Source of the DNA: ZC4RG17 sp036380875
GTDB taxonomy: Bacteria > Actinomycetota > Acidimicrobiia > Spongiisociales > ZC4RG35
Direction: 5' to 3'
Assembly (NCBI GenBank): GCA_036380875.1
Contig: DASVDX010000001.1
Location: 103,376 to 167,375 of the forward strand
Length of the DNA: 64,000 nt
The notes under the pieces are model-generated. The model was not told the DNA's origin, did no database searches, and worked only from the letters and a program-made list of their open reading frames with translations. The position numbers and the translations under genes are program-made. This document shows, one piece after another, positions 7,543 to 16,679 of the stretch. Position 1 is the first letter of the stretch. The number at the start of each line of letters is the position of its first letter.

Positions 7543-9399
7543 ATGAGACGCCTCTCGGCGGCTCTCGCCTTCTTCGCCCTGCTCTCACTGGCCATGCCGG
7601 CGCTGGGTCAGAGCTATCTGCTGCCTGACGCCGAGGTCGAGATCAGGGTGCAGCCGAACGGTGCAGTCGAGGTCGTCGAGCGGATCACCTACGCCTTCTC
7701 CGGCGAGTTCTCCGGTGCGTACCGCGAGATCCCACTCGCCGCCGGGGAGGCGATCACCGGCGTGTCCGTCTCGGAGGAGTCGATGGTCTATGTCGACGGC
7801 GGCTGCACCGACCTGGGCTGCTCGTCGCCGGCGGGCACCTTCGGGGTCCGCGATCTCGGAGGGAGAGTGCGGATCGTGTGGCACTACGAGGCCTCCGACG
7901 AGCTGAGGACTTTCGAGATCCGCTACGTCCTGGAAGGGCTCGCCAAGGTCTACGACGACTACGTCGACGTCTACCTGCAGGTGTGGGGACCGGATTGGCC
8001 GGTGCAACTCGACCGGCTGTCCGCCTCGATGGCCATCCCTGCCGGAGCCAACCAAGGCGAGGTCTACGTGTGGGGCCACCCCGAGTCCGTCGCCGGTGAG
8101 ACGAGCCTCGGCGATAGCGGGGTGGAGCCCACCCTCGTGGCGAGCAACATCCCGCCCGGCCAGTTCGTTGAGTTCCGGGTGGCGTTCCCGCGCCGGCTGC
8201 TCGCCTCCAGCGATGCGGCCACCACCGTGTCCGGCGAAGGCCTCCCGATCATCCTCGAAGACGAGCAGCGGATCGCCGAGGCGGTGGACCAGCGCAACGC
8301 TCGCCTGCGCGCCGGCATCCTCTGGGGGCTCTTCGCAGCATTCGTGCCCGGCCTCCTCGCCGCACTCATCGTCTACCTCCGCTACGGGCGAGAGCCCCGC
8401 TCCAGCTTCGATCGGGAGTACGTGCAAGAGCCACCCGACGGCCTGCCACCTGCCGAGGTCGTCGCACTCCTCACGCAGGGAAAGGTCGACGAGCGCGCCT
8501 TCACGGCTACCGTCTTCGACCTCATCAGCCGAGACATCATCAAAGCTCGTCCCATCCAGACCACCCGGTCGACGTTCCTCGGCCTGCGCCAGGAGCAGAT
8601 CAGCGACCTCGAACTGGAGCTGGGCGACGACCCGGGTGAGCTCCTCAACTACGAGCGCAATACCTACACGATCCTGAAGCGGGTGCTCGAAGACGGCCCG
8701 CAGCCCCTTCACCAGTTCCGCCGTTTGATCAGGGAGGACGCCTCGGCCAACGCCAGCACCTACCAGGCGTTCGTCAAGGCGGTGGTCGAAAAGCTCGAGA
8801 GCCGCAAGCTCCTCGAGCGGACCGGCCGCAAAGTGATGGTGCTCGTCGATGCCGGCTTTTTCCTCCTGGGCGCTCTGGGGATCTTCGCCACTTCGCGGCT
8901 CGCCTCTCCGATCGACTACGCCGGCGCCATCCCGATGGGAATCTCGATCGGACTCATCTTCAGCGGAGTGGTTTTCCTTGCCCTCACCGCACCCCGTCGC
9001 GTGACGGTGAAGAAGACTCGTGCCGGGGCCGACGTCGCCGCTGCCTGGGAGGCCTTCCGCCGCTACCTGAAGGACTTCTCCCGTCTCGAAGAAGCCCCGG
9101 CCATATCCCTCGAGCTCTGGGACAAGTACCTGATCTACGCCGTGGCGTTCGGTGTTGCCGCCGAGGTGCTCGAACATGCCCGCCTCCACGCCCCGCCCGA
9201 ACTGGTCGAGCAGTCCCACATCTATTGGTACGGCTCTCACGGCTATTCGGGCGGAGGGAGTGAGAACGCATTCGCCGGCTTGGAGTCGGCCCTGGCCGGA
9301 GCATTCAGCCCGCCCAGCTCCAGCAGCGGTGGGGGAGGCGGCGGCTTCTCCGGTGGCGGAGGAGGCGGCGGCGGGGGCGGGGGAGGCGGGGCCTGGTAG
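7543..9399 (+). CDS. DUF2207 membrane protein with poly-glycine tail
   Basis: 618 residues. A signal peptide (residues 1-22, cut near A-L-G-Q) leads into the extracytoplasmic beta-rich DUF2207 domain (about 25-250). A membrane helix at 257-280, a cytoplasmic winged-helix-like region and two more helices near 434-452 and 463-483 follow. The C-terminus is extremely glycine-rich, ending G-G-G-A-W, with a short S-S-S-G-G linker before it. The same architecture is typical of DUF2207 proteins, whose role is unknown. Overlap in context with LemA 4 bases upstream indicates co-translation and probably a joint envelope complex. Confidence 0.9.
   Translation: MRRLSAALAFFALLSLAMPALGQSYLLPDAEVEIRVQPNGAVEVVERITYAFSGEFSGAYREIPLAAGEAITGVSVSEESMVYVDGGCTDLGCSSPAGTFGVRDLGGRVRIVWHYEASDELRTFEIRYVLEGLAKVYDDYVDVYLQVWGPDWPVQLDRLSASMAIPAGANQGEVYVWGHPESVAGETSLGDSGVEPTLVASNIPPGQFVEFRVAFPRRLLASSDAATTVSGEGLPIILEDEQRIAEAVDQRNARLRAGILWGLFAAFVPGLLAALIVYLRYGREPRSSFDREYVQEPPDGLPPAEVVALLTQGKVDERAFTATVFDLISRDIIKARPIQTTRSTFLGLRQEQISDLELELGDDPGELLNYERNTYTILKRVLEDGPQPLHQFRRLIREDASANASTYQAFVKAVVEKLESRKLLERTGRKVMVLVDAGFFLLGALGIFATSRLASPIDYAGAIPMGISIGLIFSGVVFLALTAPRRVTVKKTRAGADVAAAWEAFRRYLKDFSRLEEAPAISLELWDKYLIYAVAFGVAAEVLEHARLHAPPELVEQSHIYWYGSHGYSGGGSENAFAGLESALAGAFSPPSSSSGGGGGGFSGGGGGGGGGGGGGAW
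9328..9390 (+). repeat. Gly-codon low-complexity repeat
   Basis: About 21 codons, nearly all GGN with one F-S interruption, encoding the poly-glycine tail of the DUF2207 protein. The tract is prone to slippage. Confidence 0.8.
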
Positions 9400-9474
9400 A
9401 CCTCCCCACTGGGGATAGACTGACCTGGCGGGGTACCACCATCCCTGCCCAGATTCCCCAGAAGGAGCGTTTCC

Positions 9475-10470
9475 TTGAAAAAGCGTTTGCTGATCTGTGC
9501 TGTCTTGACGACTCTCGTCGCCGCCTGTGGCAGCCAGGCAGAAGACACGACCACTAGCGCTGCCGACACCACCGTCGCCACGCCGGAGACGACGGCGGCG
9601 ACCACGGTGGACACCACGGCGGCTCCCGACACCACTGCCGCCCCCACCACGACCGAAGGCAGCGGCGGGAGCCTGTCGGGCGACCTCGCGGCTCTCCAGG
9701 CCGCTCTGGCCACCAGTGCCGACGCCGCTCCGTCCCGAGTCGAGGGAGTCATGACCATCGAGTCGGCCGAAGGCAACATCGAGATGCCCTTCACCGTGCT
9801 CACGGACATCACCTCGGGAAACACGGCGATGACGATGGACTTCTCGGCGATGGCCGGCGCTGGAGGCGAAGACATCCCGGAGGGGATGGGCGAGATGTTC
9901 GGGGCGATGGAGGTGCGCCAGATCGGCGACACCGTCTATCTCAAGTTCCCCTTGTTCTCGGCCCTCTTCGGCGCCCAGACGGAATGGATCTCCATGCCGG
10001 CCGAAGAAGGGACCGATCTGGCCGGGGACATGGGCTCTGGCTCTGCACCGAGCAACCCCTCGAGCTTCCTCGAGGCATTCGCCAAGGCGGAGGGGACTGT
10101 CGAAGAGCTCGGCTCCGAGGACATCAGAGGCATCTCCACCACGCATTGGCGGGTCGTCGTGGAGGAGGGCTGGCAGGAGGCGCTCTCGCCCGAGGAGCTG
10201 GCCGAGTTGGAGGAGCAGGGCCCTCTGCCCGAGTCGGATTTCCCGCTCGACCTGTGGGTCGATGGCGATGGCCTCGTCCAGAGGATGGCCATGACGATGG
10301 CGGCCGAGGAAGCCGACGCCGACATCGGCGGCACCTTGACGATGACCATGGACTTCTTCGACTTCGGACAGTCGGTCACCATCGAGGCGCCCCCCGCCGA
10401 TCAGGTGACCGACATGGGCGAGCTGGAGGGGGCTTTCGGAGGCAGCCTGCCTTCCGCTCCTACTCCCTGA
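9475..10470 (+). CDS. Lipoprotein, LppX/LprAFG-like
   Basis: 331 residues. The N-terminus M-K-K-R-L-L-I-C with lipobox L-V-A-A-C18 marks a lipid-anchored exported protein. A Thr/Ala-rich linker (residues 24-62) follows, and then a domain of about 260 residues rich in M-T-M and acidic turns. Its size and strand pattern (F-L-E-A-F-A-K-A, T-H-W-R-V-V-V, D-L-W-V-D-G-D-G-L-V) resemble the LprG/LppX lipid-carrier fold of actinobacteria. The start is TTG with AGAAGGAG upstream. A strong terminator follows. A role in carrying lipids or glycolipids across the periplasm is a family-based guess. Confidence 0.82.
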   Translation: MKKRLLICAVLTTLVAACGSQAEDTTTSAADTTVATPETTAATTVDTTAAPDTTAAPTTTEGSGGSLSGDLAALQAALATSADAAPSRVEGVMTIESAEGNIEMPFTVLTDITSGNTAMTMDFSAMAGAGGEDIPEGMGEMFGAMEVRQIGDTVYLKFPLFSALFGAQTEWISMPAEEGTDLAGDMGSGSAPSNPSSFLEAFAKAEGTVEELGSEDIRGISTTHWRVVVEEGWQEALSPEELAELEEQGPLPESDFPLDLWVDGDGLVQRMAMTMAAEEADADIGGTLTMTMDFFDFGQSVTIEAPPADQVTDMGELEGAFGGSLPSAPTP

Positions 10471-10492
10471 GACCAACTCCCTGGAGGTCGTG

Positions 10493-10525
10493 AAAGGGTG
10501 AGAGGATGTCCTCTCACCCTTTCTC
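10493..10525 (+). terminator. Rho-independent terminator after lipoprotein gene
   Basis: A perfect 14-bp stem (AAAGGGTGAGAGGA paired with its complement, 2-base centre) followed by TTTCTC. It lies 23 bases after the stop and insulates the NhaA gene. Confidence 0.85.
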
Positions 10526-10602
10526 TTCGCCGGCTTCCTGAGATCCGGGAATGATCCTGCGCAGGCTGGCGTTCGACATCCAGTGGCCCGCCTCTCTACG
10601 GT

Positions 10603-12519
10603 GTGCCCCAACGGGGAGAAACGGCCTTCACGCTCCGAGGCCCCAATCAAGGAGCACTGCTGACGCAGACCACCACGATCGAACGACCGTCGCCGGAGCG
10701 TCATTCGCGTGAGCGTCGGCGACCCACCATCGCCGAGAAGATCGCCTCGATCAGCGAAGCCCGCCTCGGGGCCTTGCTGCTGCTCATCGCCACCGTGGCG
10801 GCCATCACCTGGGCGAACCTGTCTCCCGAGACCTATGAGCGCCTCTGGGAGACCCACCTGGTCGTCGGTGTAGACGATCTCACCCTGGAGTTCACGCTCC
10901 ACGCCCTCGTCAACGACGCCTTGATGGCGATCTTCTTCTTCACCGTCGGGCTCGAGGTGCGGCGCGAGTTCGCCATCGGGGAGCTGACGAGCTGGTCACG
11001 GTCGCTGGTTCCCGTCACTGCCGCGATTGCGGGCCTGGTCGTGCCGGCTGCGATCTTCCTGGCGATCGCCGCCGGAACGGGATACGAGCACGCCTGGGGC
11101 GTCGTGATATCCACCGACACGGCTTTTCTAGTCGGTGCGCTGGCGATCATCGGCCCCCGGGCACCGGGGCGGCTGCGTGTGTTCCTCCTCGCCCTCGCCG
11201 TCGTCGACGACATCGGCGCGCTGAGCATCATCGCTCTGTTCTACACCGAGGAGTTCTTCCCGCTGCCCCTGCTGGTGGCGGCGCTCGGCCTGGCCGGCGT
11301 CTATTTCACTCGTTACGTCCCCCGTGGCCGTGCCCCGATCTACGGCACACTTTCGGTCATCGTGTGGCTGGCGTTCCTCGCCTCAGGCGTGCATCCGACG
11401 CTGGCCGGCGTCGCCATCGCCTTGCTCGTGCCCGTGTATCGGCCCAACCGTCGCGACGTCGAGCATGCCCTCGACCTGGCCCGGGTGTTCCGCCAGTCGC
11501 CCAACAGCGAATACGCCCGTCGGGCCGCGAACAGCTTGCGGGAGTCGATCTCGGTCAACGAGCGCCTGCAATCGGCGTACTCGCCTTACGTGGCCTACGT
11601 GATCCTGCCGCTCTTTGCCCTCGCCAATGCCGGCGTGCAGCTGGACTCCGAGATCGTTCGCGATGCCATCGTGTCGCCGATCATGTGGGCCGTTCTCGCC
11701 GGACTGGTCCTCGGCAAGTCCCTCGGAATCATCGGCGCCTCGGGTGCCCTGTGGCGGCTGCGCATCGGTGACTTCGGTCCCGGGCTCACTCTCGACCGGC
11801 TCGCCGGGGGAGGCGTGCTCTGCGGCATCGGATTCACGATCTCGCTGTTCATCATCGAGCTGGCGATCGACGACCCCAGGGTGCAGAACGAGGCGCGGGT
11901 CGGTGTGCTCCTGGCCTCCGTCATCGCCTTCCTCGCGGCAGCGGTCGCCTTCCGGCTCTCCGACCGGCGTCACCCCGAGGGCGAAGCTGGAATGACCCTC
12001 GCCCGTCCCGTCGACCCCGCCCGCGACCACATGTGGGGCCGACCGGACGCACCGCTCACGCTCGTCGAATACGGCGACTACCAATGCCCCTTCTGCCTGA
12101 AGGTTTCGGGAGCGATCGAGGAGGTCAAGCGGGAGCTCGGCGACCGTCTCCGCTACGTGTGGCGCCACGCTCCCCTCGAGCGGGTGCACCCCAACGCGGT
12201 GGCTGCGGCCGAGGCAGTCGAGGCGGCAGCGCTGCAGGGCAAGCGCACTGAATTCGCCAAGAGCCTCCTCGAAGACCAGGACCACCAGCGCCCATCGGAC
12301 ATCCTGCGTCGTGCCGAGGAGCTCGGCCTAGACGTCGAGCGCTTCGAACGCGACCTCGCTTCGCCGGAGGTCGCAGCCCGGGTGCGCGACGACATGCTCG
12401 ACGCCGAGACGATGAACATCACCTCGGTCCCGACGTTCTTCGTGAACGGCCGACGCCACCAGGGCCCCTTCGACGCCCAGACCCTGATCCAGGCCCTGCT
12501 CGAAACCGAACCCGTCTGA
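10603..12519 (+). CDS. nhaA: Na+/H+ antiporter NhaA fused to a DsbA-like thioredoxin domain
   Basis: 638 residues in two parts. Residues about 40-450 are a NhaA antiporter with eleven or twelve membrane helices. The ion-binding pair D202-D203 sits in V-V-D-D-I-G-A and matches D163-D164 of the E. coli protein. Residues about 460-635 are a soluble thioredoxin-like domain with C495-P-F-C498 and a V-P-T-F-F cis-proline strand, as in DsbA-type disulfide oxidoreductases. The start is doubtful. The GTG at 10603 lies right behind a possible -10 (TACGGT, 10597-10602), so it would not be in the mRNA. An AAGGAG at 10649-10654 instead favours CTG at 10660. Such fusions occur in actinobacteria; how the parts cooperate is unknown. 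Confidence 0.93.
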   Translation: MPQRGETAFTLRGPNQGALLTQTTTIERPSPERHSRERRRPTIAEKIASISEARLGALLLLIATVAAITWANLSPETYERLWETHLVVGVDDLTLEFTLHALVNDALMAIFFFTVGLEVRREFAIGELTSWSRSLVPVTAAIAGLVVPAAIFLAIAAGTGYEHAWGVVISTDTAFLVGALAIIGPRAPGRLRVFLLALAVVDDIGALSIIALFYTEEFFPLPLLVAALGLAGVYFTRYVPRGRAPIYGTLSVIVWLAFLASGVHPTLAGVAIALLVPVYRPNRRDVEHALDLARVFRQSPNSEYARRAANSLRESISVNERLQSAYSPYVAYVILPLFALANAGVQLDSEIVRDAIVSPIMWAVLAGLVLGKSLGIIGASGALWRLRIGDFGPGLTLDRLAGGGVLCGIGFTISLFIIELAIDDPRVQNEARVGVLLASVIAFLAAAVAFRLSDRRHPEGEAGMTLARPVDPARDHMWGRPDAPLTLVEYGDYQCPFCLKVSGAIEEVKRELGDRLRYVWRHAPLERVHPNAVAAAEAVEAAALQGKRTEFAKSLLEDQDHQRPSDILRRAEELGLDVERFERDLASPEVAARVRDDMLDAETMNITSVPTFFVNGRRHQGPFDAQTLIQALLETEPV

Positions 12520-12530
12520 TTCATCGACGG

Positions 12531-12558
12531 TTGGGTCGTCCCCGGGACCTGTTAGCCT
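12531..12558 (+). promoter_or_regulatory. Promoter of DEAD-box helicase gene
   Basis: TTGGGT (12531-12536), 16-base spacer, TAGCCT (12553-12558). It would start transcription near 12565 and leave a leader of about 130 bases before the ATG at 12697. Confidence 0.5.
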
Positions 12559-12617
12559 GGTGTCATCTCCACCGGACCGGCGAGTATGTTCGCGTCCGAG
12601 TCGGATGTCGATCCCCG

Positions 12618-12658
12618 CGTTGTACGGAGTGCGAAGGGTCGAAACCAGCCGTACAACG
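12618..12658 (+). promoter_or_regulatory. Stem-loop in helicase mRNA leader
   Basis: A perfect 10-bp inverted repeat, CGTTGTACGG at 12618-12627 and its complement at 12649-12658, around a 21-base loop. It lies in the untranslated leader of the DEAD-box gene, 38 bases before the start codon. DEAD-box genes are often controlled through their leaders (cold shock or autoregulation), so this is a candidate control element. Confidence 0.55.
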
Positions 12659-12696
12659 AGTGCCCCCTCGTAACCCGCGGGGCCAAGGAGACATCC

Positions 12697-13896
12697 ATGA
12701 ACACCTTCTTCGACTTGGGCGTTCCGCGCCCGCTCGTAGCCAGCCTCGAAGATCGAGGCATCGACACCCCGTTCCCGATCCAGGCGGCCTCCATACCGGA
12801 CGCCCTCGCCGGGCGCGACATCCTGGGCAAGGCTCCCACCGGATCCGGAAAGACACTCGCCTACGGGTTGCCGGTGCTAGCCCGGGTGGAGCGGGCCGAG
12901 TCTCGCCGTCCCCGTGCCCTGATCCTCGCTCCGACCCGCGAACTGGCCAGCCAGATCGCCACCGAACTCCGCCCATTGGCAAAGGAGATGCAGCGGTGGG
13001 TGCTGGTCGTCCACGGGGGCGTCGGCTACGACCATCAGCGCCGCCAACTCCGCCGCGGCATCGACGTCCTCGTCGCCACCCCCGGTCGTCTGGCAGATCT
13101 GATCGACGAGGGTTCAGTGTCGCTCGGCGATGTCGACCTCGTCGTCGTCGACGAGGCGGACCGCATGGCCGACATGGGGTTCATGCCCCAGGTCCGACGG
13201 CTCCTCGACCAGACAGCCACACCCCGGCAGACCCTCCTCTTTTCGGCGACACTCGACGGCGAGGTGGCGGAATTGACCCGGCGTTACCAGACGGACCCCG
13301 TCCGCCACGAAGTCGCCGACAGCGACGACCACGGAGATGCCGCCCACTACTTCTGGATGGTCAGCAGGGAGGAGCGGGTCGATCTCGCCGCAGAGGTCAT
13401 TTCCTCATCGATGCCCGCCATCGTCTTCACTCGGACTCGCAGTGGAGCCGAGCGAGTCGCCCGCCAGCTCAAGCGAGCCGGGGTCGACACCGAGTCGATC
13501 CACGGCGGCCGCAGCCAAGCGCAGCGCAGCCGGGCGCTGGCGGCGTTCGCCCAGGGTCGGGTCTCGGCGCTGGTCGCCACCGACGTGGCGGCACGCGGGA
13601 TCCACGTCGACAAGGTCGCCAGCGTGATCCACTTCGACCTCCCTGCCGATCCCAAGGACTACCTGCACCGCTCAGGCCGCACCGCGCGAGCCGGGGCAGA
13701 CGGGGTGGTCGTGTCGTTCGTCTTGCCCGACCAAAGACGCCAGCTGTCAGCACTGCAACGATCAGTGGGGCTCGCCCAGCACACCCACGACCCCGAGGAC
13801 GACTGGCTCACCGGAGAATTCGGCAGTCGCTTGGGCGACGTTCCAACCAGACCCGAGCGTGGACCGCGTCGCAACCGGAGCAGGCGCCGCCGCTAG
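12697..13896 (+). CDS. DEAD-box ATP-dependent RNA helicase
   Basis: 399 residues from the ATG at 12697, which has AAGGAG 8 bases upstream; an in-frame ATG further up (12586) lies within the leader and is unlikely. Motifs in order: Q motif (F-P-I-Q-A), Walker A A-P-T-G-S-G-K-T (46-53), P-T-R-E-L near 79, T-P-G-R near 128, D152-E-A-D155, S-A-T (183-185), and H-R-S-G-R-T-A-R-A-G in the second RecA domain. The tail is basic (R-R-N-R-S-R-R-R-R) for RNA binding. Family roles are ribosome assembly, RNA decay and cold adaptation. Convergent with hutI, sharing 4 bases at the ends. Confidence 0.95.
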   Translation: MNTFFDLGVPRPLVASLEDRGIDTPFPIQAASIPDALAGRDILGKAPTGSGKTLAYGLPVLARVERAESRRPRALILAPTRELASQIATELRPLAKEMQRWVLVVHGGVGYDHQRRQLRRGIDVLVATPGRLADLIDEGSVSLGDVDLVVVDEADRMADMGFMPQVRRLLDQTATPRQTLLFSATLDGEVAELTRRYQTDPVRHEVADSDDHGDAAHYFWMVSREERVDLAAEVISSSMPAIVFTRTRSGAERVARQLKRAGVDTESIHGGRSQAQRSRALAAFAQGRVSALVATDVAARGIHVDKVASVIHFDLPADPKDYLHRSGRTARAGADGVVVSFVLPDQRRQLSALQRSVGLAQHTHDPEDDWLTGEFGSRLGDVPTRPERGPRRNRSRRRR

Positions 13897-15116
13897 AGCC
13901 GATCGACGTCCACCTCCTCGCCCCCGCAGAACACTCGAGACACGAGCCGGGAGGCAGGGCGATAGGGCAGATGCAGGTAGGACGGGGCGTCGAGAACGAC
14001 CAGGTCGGCCCTGCTGCCCGGGACGATACATCCTCGGTCCTCCAGCCCCAGCGACAGCGCTCCGCCTCGGGTCGCCGCCCACAATGCTTGCTCGGGAGTC
14101 AATCCCATCTGCACCACGCCGAGGGCGACGACGAAGGTCATCGACTCGATGTAGGAGGTGCCCGGGTTGCAGTCGGTAGCCAACGCCACCGTCACACCGG
14201 CGTCCCACAGCATGGGACCCGGCGCCTGCGACCCCCTGAGCTGGAACGAGGCCCCTGGGACCAACACCGCGGAGGTCCCGGCTCCGGCCAGGGCGGCGGC
14301 GTCCTCGGCGGTGACGTGGTCCAGGTGGTCGGCCGACGCCGCCGCCAGCTCGGCGGCCAATTGCGCCCCTCCGCTGTGACCCAGCTGCTCGGCGTGTACC
14401 CGGGCTCGCAGGCCCAGCTCGCCGGCAGCGGTGAGGATCCGACGCGCGTCGTCTACTCCGAATGCGCCCTCTTCCACGAACACATCGCAGTAGTCGGCTT
14501 CGGTATGGCAGGCAGGGAGCATCTCCTCGACGACGAGGTCCACGTAGCCCGCAGGGTCCCCTCGATAGTCAGATGGCACGGTGTGCGCCCCGAGGAATGT
14601 CCGGCGGATCGTGATCGGAAGTCCCGAGGCGGCTGCGGCCGCGGCCCGGAGCTGGTTCAGCTCGTGTTCGGTGCTCAGGCCGTAGCCCGACTTCACCTCG
14701 AGCGTCGTCGTTCCCTGGGCGAGCATCGCCTGCATCCGACGGCGGGTGAGCGAGACGAGCTCTTCGAAGCCGGCCCGGCGGCTCGCTTCGACCGTGGCGA
14801 GGATCCCGCCACCCTCCGCCGCGATCTCCTGGTACGACCGTCCGGCCATCCGCTGGGCGAACTCGTCGGAGCGGTCTCCGGCGAACACCAGATGCGTGTG
14901 AGCGTCGACGAATCCTGGAATCAGGGTCCGCCCCTCGAGATCGATCCGCCTGGCGTCCGCCCACTCGGACGGCAGGTCGGCCTCGGGCCCCACCCAGGCG
15001 ACCCCGGAGCCAGAAACGACCACGGCGCCGTTGGCCAAGACACCGGCGAGTCCGCCGTGGCTCGAGTCGTTGGTCACCACCTGGGAGGCACCGGCGAGGA
15101 CGAAGGGCTCGGTCAC
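13893..15116 (-). CDS. hutI: Imidazolonepropionase
   Basis: Third enzyme of histidine degradation; it hydrolyses imidazolone propionate to N-formimino-glutamate. The 407 residues belong to the metal-dependent amidohydrolase superfamily: D-A-H-T-H-L-V-F-A-G (metal histidines), R-V-H-A-E-Q-L-G-H-S-G-G and A-T-D-C-N-P-G-T (metal aspartate) are all present. Start is GTG at 15116, chosen because it overlaps the hutH stop by 4 bases (GTGA); the open frame runs further upstream but inside hutH. Urocanase (hutU) and a formiminoglutamase are not in the window. Confidence 0.95.
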   Translation of the reverse strand: MTEPFVLAGASQVVTNDSSHGGLAGVLANGAVVVSGSGVAWVGPEADLPSEWADARRIDLEGRTLIPGFVDAHTHLVFAGDRSDEFAQRMAGRSYQEIAAEGGGILATVEASRRAGFEELVSLTRRRMQAMLAQGTTTLEVKSGYGLSTEHELNQLRAAAAAASGLPITIRRTFLGAHTVPSDYRGDPAGYVDLVVEEMLPACHTEADYCDVFVEEGAFGVDDARRILTAAGELGLRARVHAEQLGHSGGAQLAAELAAASADHLDHVTAEDAAALAGAGTSAVLVPGASFQLRGSQAPGPMLWDAGVTVALATDCNPGTSYIESMTFVVALGVVQMGLTPEQALWAATRGGALSLGLEDRGCIVPGSRADLVVLDAPSYLHLPYRPASRLVSRVFCGGEEVDVDRL

Positions 15117-16624
15117 AGCAGCTCGTCGAAGGCACCGGCTTCGATCAGCCCGGTGACGACCTCGATGTCGGCGCTCACCGGGCGATCCGCGCTGAGCGGG
15201 GGCACCACCGTGCGGATGATCTCGATCGCCCGGGCGGTGCTTGGGGCGGGCCGGAGCGGGGTCCGCCACTCGACGCCTTGGGCGGCGCACACCATCTCCA
15301 CGGCCACGACCCGGGTGGTGTTGTCGAGCACCTCGCCCAGCTTGCGGGCCGCCCCCCAACCCATCGAGACGTGGTCCTCTTGTGACCCCGACGTGGGGAT
15401 CGATTCCACGGACGCCGGGTGGGACAGGACCCGGTTCTCGGCTACGAGCGCCGCGGCCGTGTACTGCGCCAGCATGTAGCCCGAATTCAGTCCGGGCCGA
15501 GGAGAGAGGAACGGCGGTAGACCCGACGAGCGCTCCGGGTCGAGCAGGCGGTCGGTGCGCCGCTCCGAGATCGAGCCGAGTTCGGTGGTGGCGATCGTGA
15601 GGAAGTCGGCGGCGAAAGCCAGGGGCTGGCCGTGGAAGTTGCCTGCGGAGAGGACCTCGCCCGTCTCGGGGAACACGATCGGGTTGTCGACCACCGCTCC
15701 GAGTTCGACCTCGACGACACGGCGGACGTGGTCGATGGTGTCCATCACCGCCCCGTGGACCTGCGGAGCGCAACGCAGCGAATAGGCATCCTGGACGGCG
15801 TGGGTGAAGTCGTCAGAGTGGCTGGCACCGATCTCCGAGCCCTCTATCAGCCGAGCGATCCTCGCCGCCGACGCCGCCTGGCCGGGATGAGGACGGAGGA
15901 GGTGGATCTCAGGGCGGAACGGGCGCGCCGAGCCCATCAGGGCCTCGATGGACAAAGCCGCGGCGAGGTCGGCCACCTTGGCCAGGCGCATCGCCCGGGT
16001 CACACCGAGGCACAACATGGCAGTCATGCCCTCGGTGCCGTTGAGGAGACTCAGTCCCTCCTTGGCCTCCAGAGTCAGAGGTTCGAGGCCGACTTTCGAC
16101 AGGGCGGCAGCCGCCGGCAACACCTGGCCGTCGAGCCTCACCTCCCCTTCGCCGATCAAAGGGAGGGCGAGGTGGGCGAAGGGGGCGAGGTCGCCGCTCG
16201 CTCCCACTGACCCGTAGCCCGGCACGACCGGCACGATGCCCAGGTCCAGCATCTCGAGCAAGCGCCGGACGACGACCGGGCGGACGCCGGAGTGGCCCTG
16301 GGCGAGCGTGCGGGCCCGGAGCAGAAGCATCGCCCGCACGACTTCGTCGGGGAGTGGGTCGCCCACCCCGGCGGCGTGGCTGCGGAGCAGGTTGACCTGC
16401 AGTTGCTGGGTCTCGGATGCGTCGATGCGGGTCGAGGCCAGAGCCCCGAAGCCGGTCGTGATCCCATAGACGACCTCATCTCGGGACACTGCCAGGTCCA
16501 CGACCTCACGTGCCGGAGCCATCCGTTCGTCCAGGCCGGGCCCGGGGCGGGCCTTCGCCACTCCCCGTGCCACCGCCACCACCTCCTCGATCGTGAGGGG
16601 GTCCCCGCTGACGATGACTTCCAT
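15113..16624 (-). CDS. hutH: Histidine ammonia-lyase
   Basis: Converts histidine to urocanate and ammonia, the first step of histidine degradation. With the ATG at 16624 the enzyme has 503 residues, and the A-S-G triad that cyclises to the MIO electrophile falls at 142-144 in G-S-V-G-A-S-G-D-L-A-P. This is the textbook position and supports this start over the open frame that continues to 16708. Y53 in Y-G-I-T-T-G-F-G is the catalytic tyrosine. The gene is first of a hutH-hutI pair with a 4-base overlap. It is divergent from a thioesterase gene across 55 bases. Confidence 0.96.
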   Translation of the reverse strand: MEVIVSGDPLTIEEVVAVARGVAKARPGPGLDERMAPAREVVDLAVSRDEVVYGITTGFGALASTRIDASETQQLQVNLLRSHAAGVGDPLPDEVVRAMLLLRARTLAQGHSGVRPVVVRRLLEMLDLGIVPVVPGYGSVGASGDLAPFAHLALPLIGEGEVRLDGQVLPAAAALSKVGLEPLTLEAKEGLSLLNGTEGMTAMLCLGVTRAMRLAKVADLAAALSIEALMGSARPFRPEIHLLRPHPGQAASAARIARLIEGSEIGASHSDDFTHAVQDAYSLRCAPQVHGAVMDTIDHVRRVVEVELGAVVDNPIVFPETGEVLSAGNFHGQPLAFAADFLTIATTELGSISERRTDRLLDPERSSGLPPFLSPRPGLNSGYMLAQYTAAALVAENRVLSHPASVESIPTSGSQEDHVSMGWGAARKLGEVLDNTTRVVAVEMVCAAQGVEWRTPLRPAPSTARAIEIIRTVVPPLSADRPVSADIEVVTGLIEAGAFDELL

Positions 16625-16667
16625 GCGGGGCATTGTGGCACCGTTCCCATCTCCGGCCCGGCGACGG

Positions 16668-16673
16668 TACCGT
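16668..16673 (+). promoter_or_regulatory. Leaderless -10 element of thioesterase gene
   Basis: TACCGT, 6 bases before the ATG at 16680, with no ribosome site. Confidence 0.6.
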
Positions 16674-16679
16674 TCCGGA

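Noticed and set aside
9328..9390. GGN repeats considered as a CRISPR-like or mobile repeat
   Set aside because: It is an in-frame poly-glycine coding tract without spacers or flanking cas genes.
7585..10902. 1105-codon open frame on the minus strand
   Set aside because: It runs antisense to the DUF2207 and lipoprotein genes and through a terminator; composition is the usual high-GC shadow (R, G, H-rich) with no domain.
12531..15479. 982-codon plus-strand open frame
   Set aside because: Arg/Pro/Gly-rich out-of-frame shadow of the helicase and antisense of hutI; no domain recognised.
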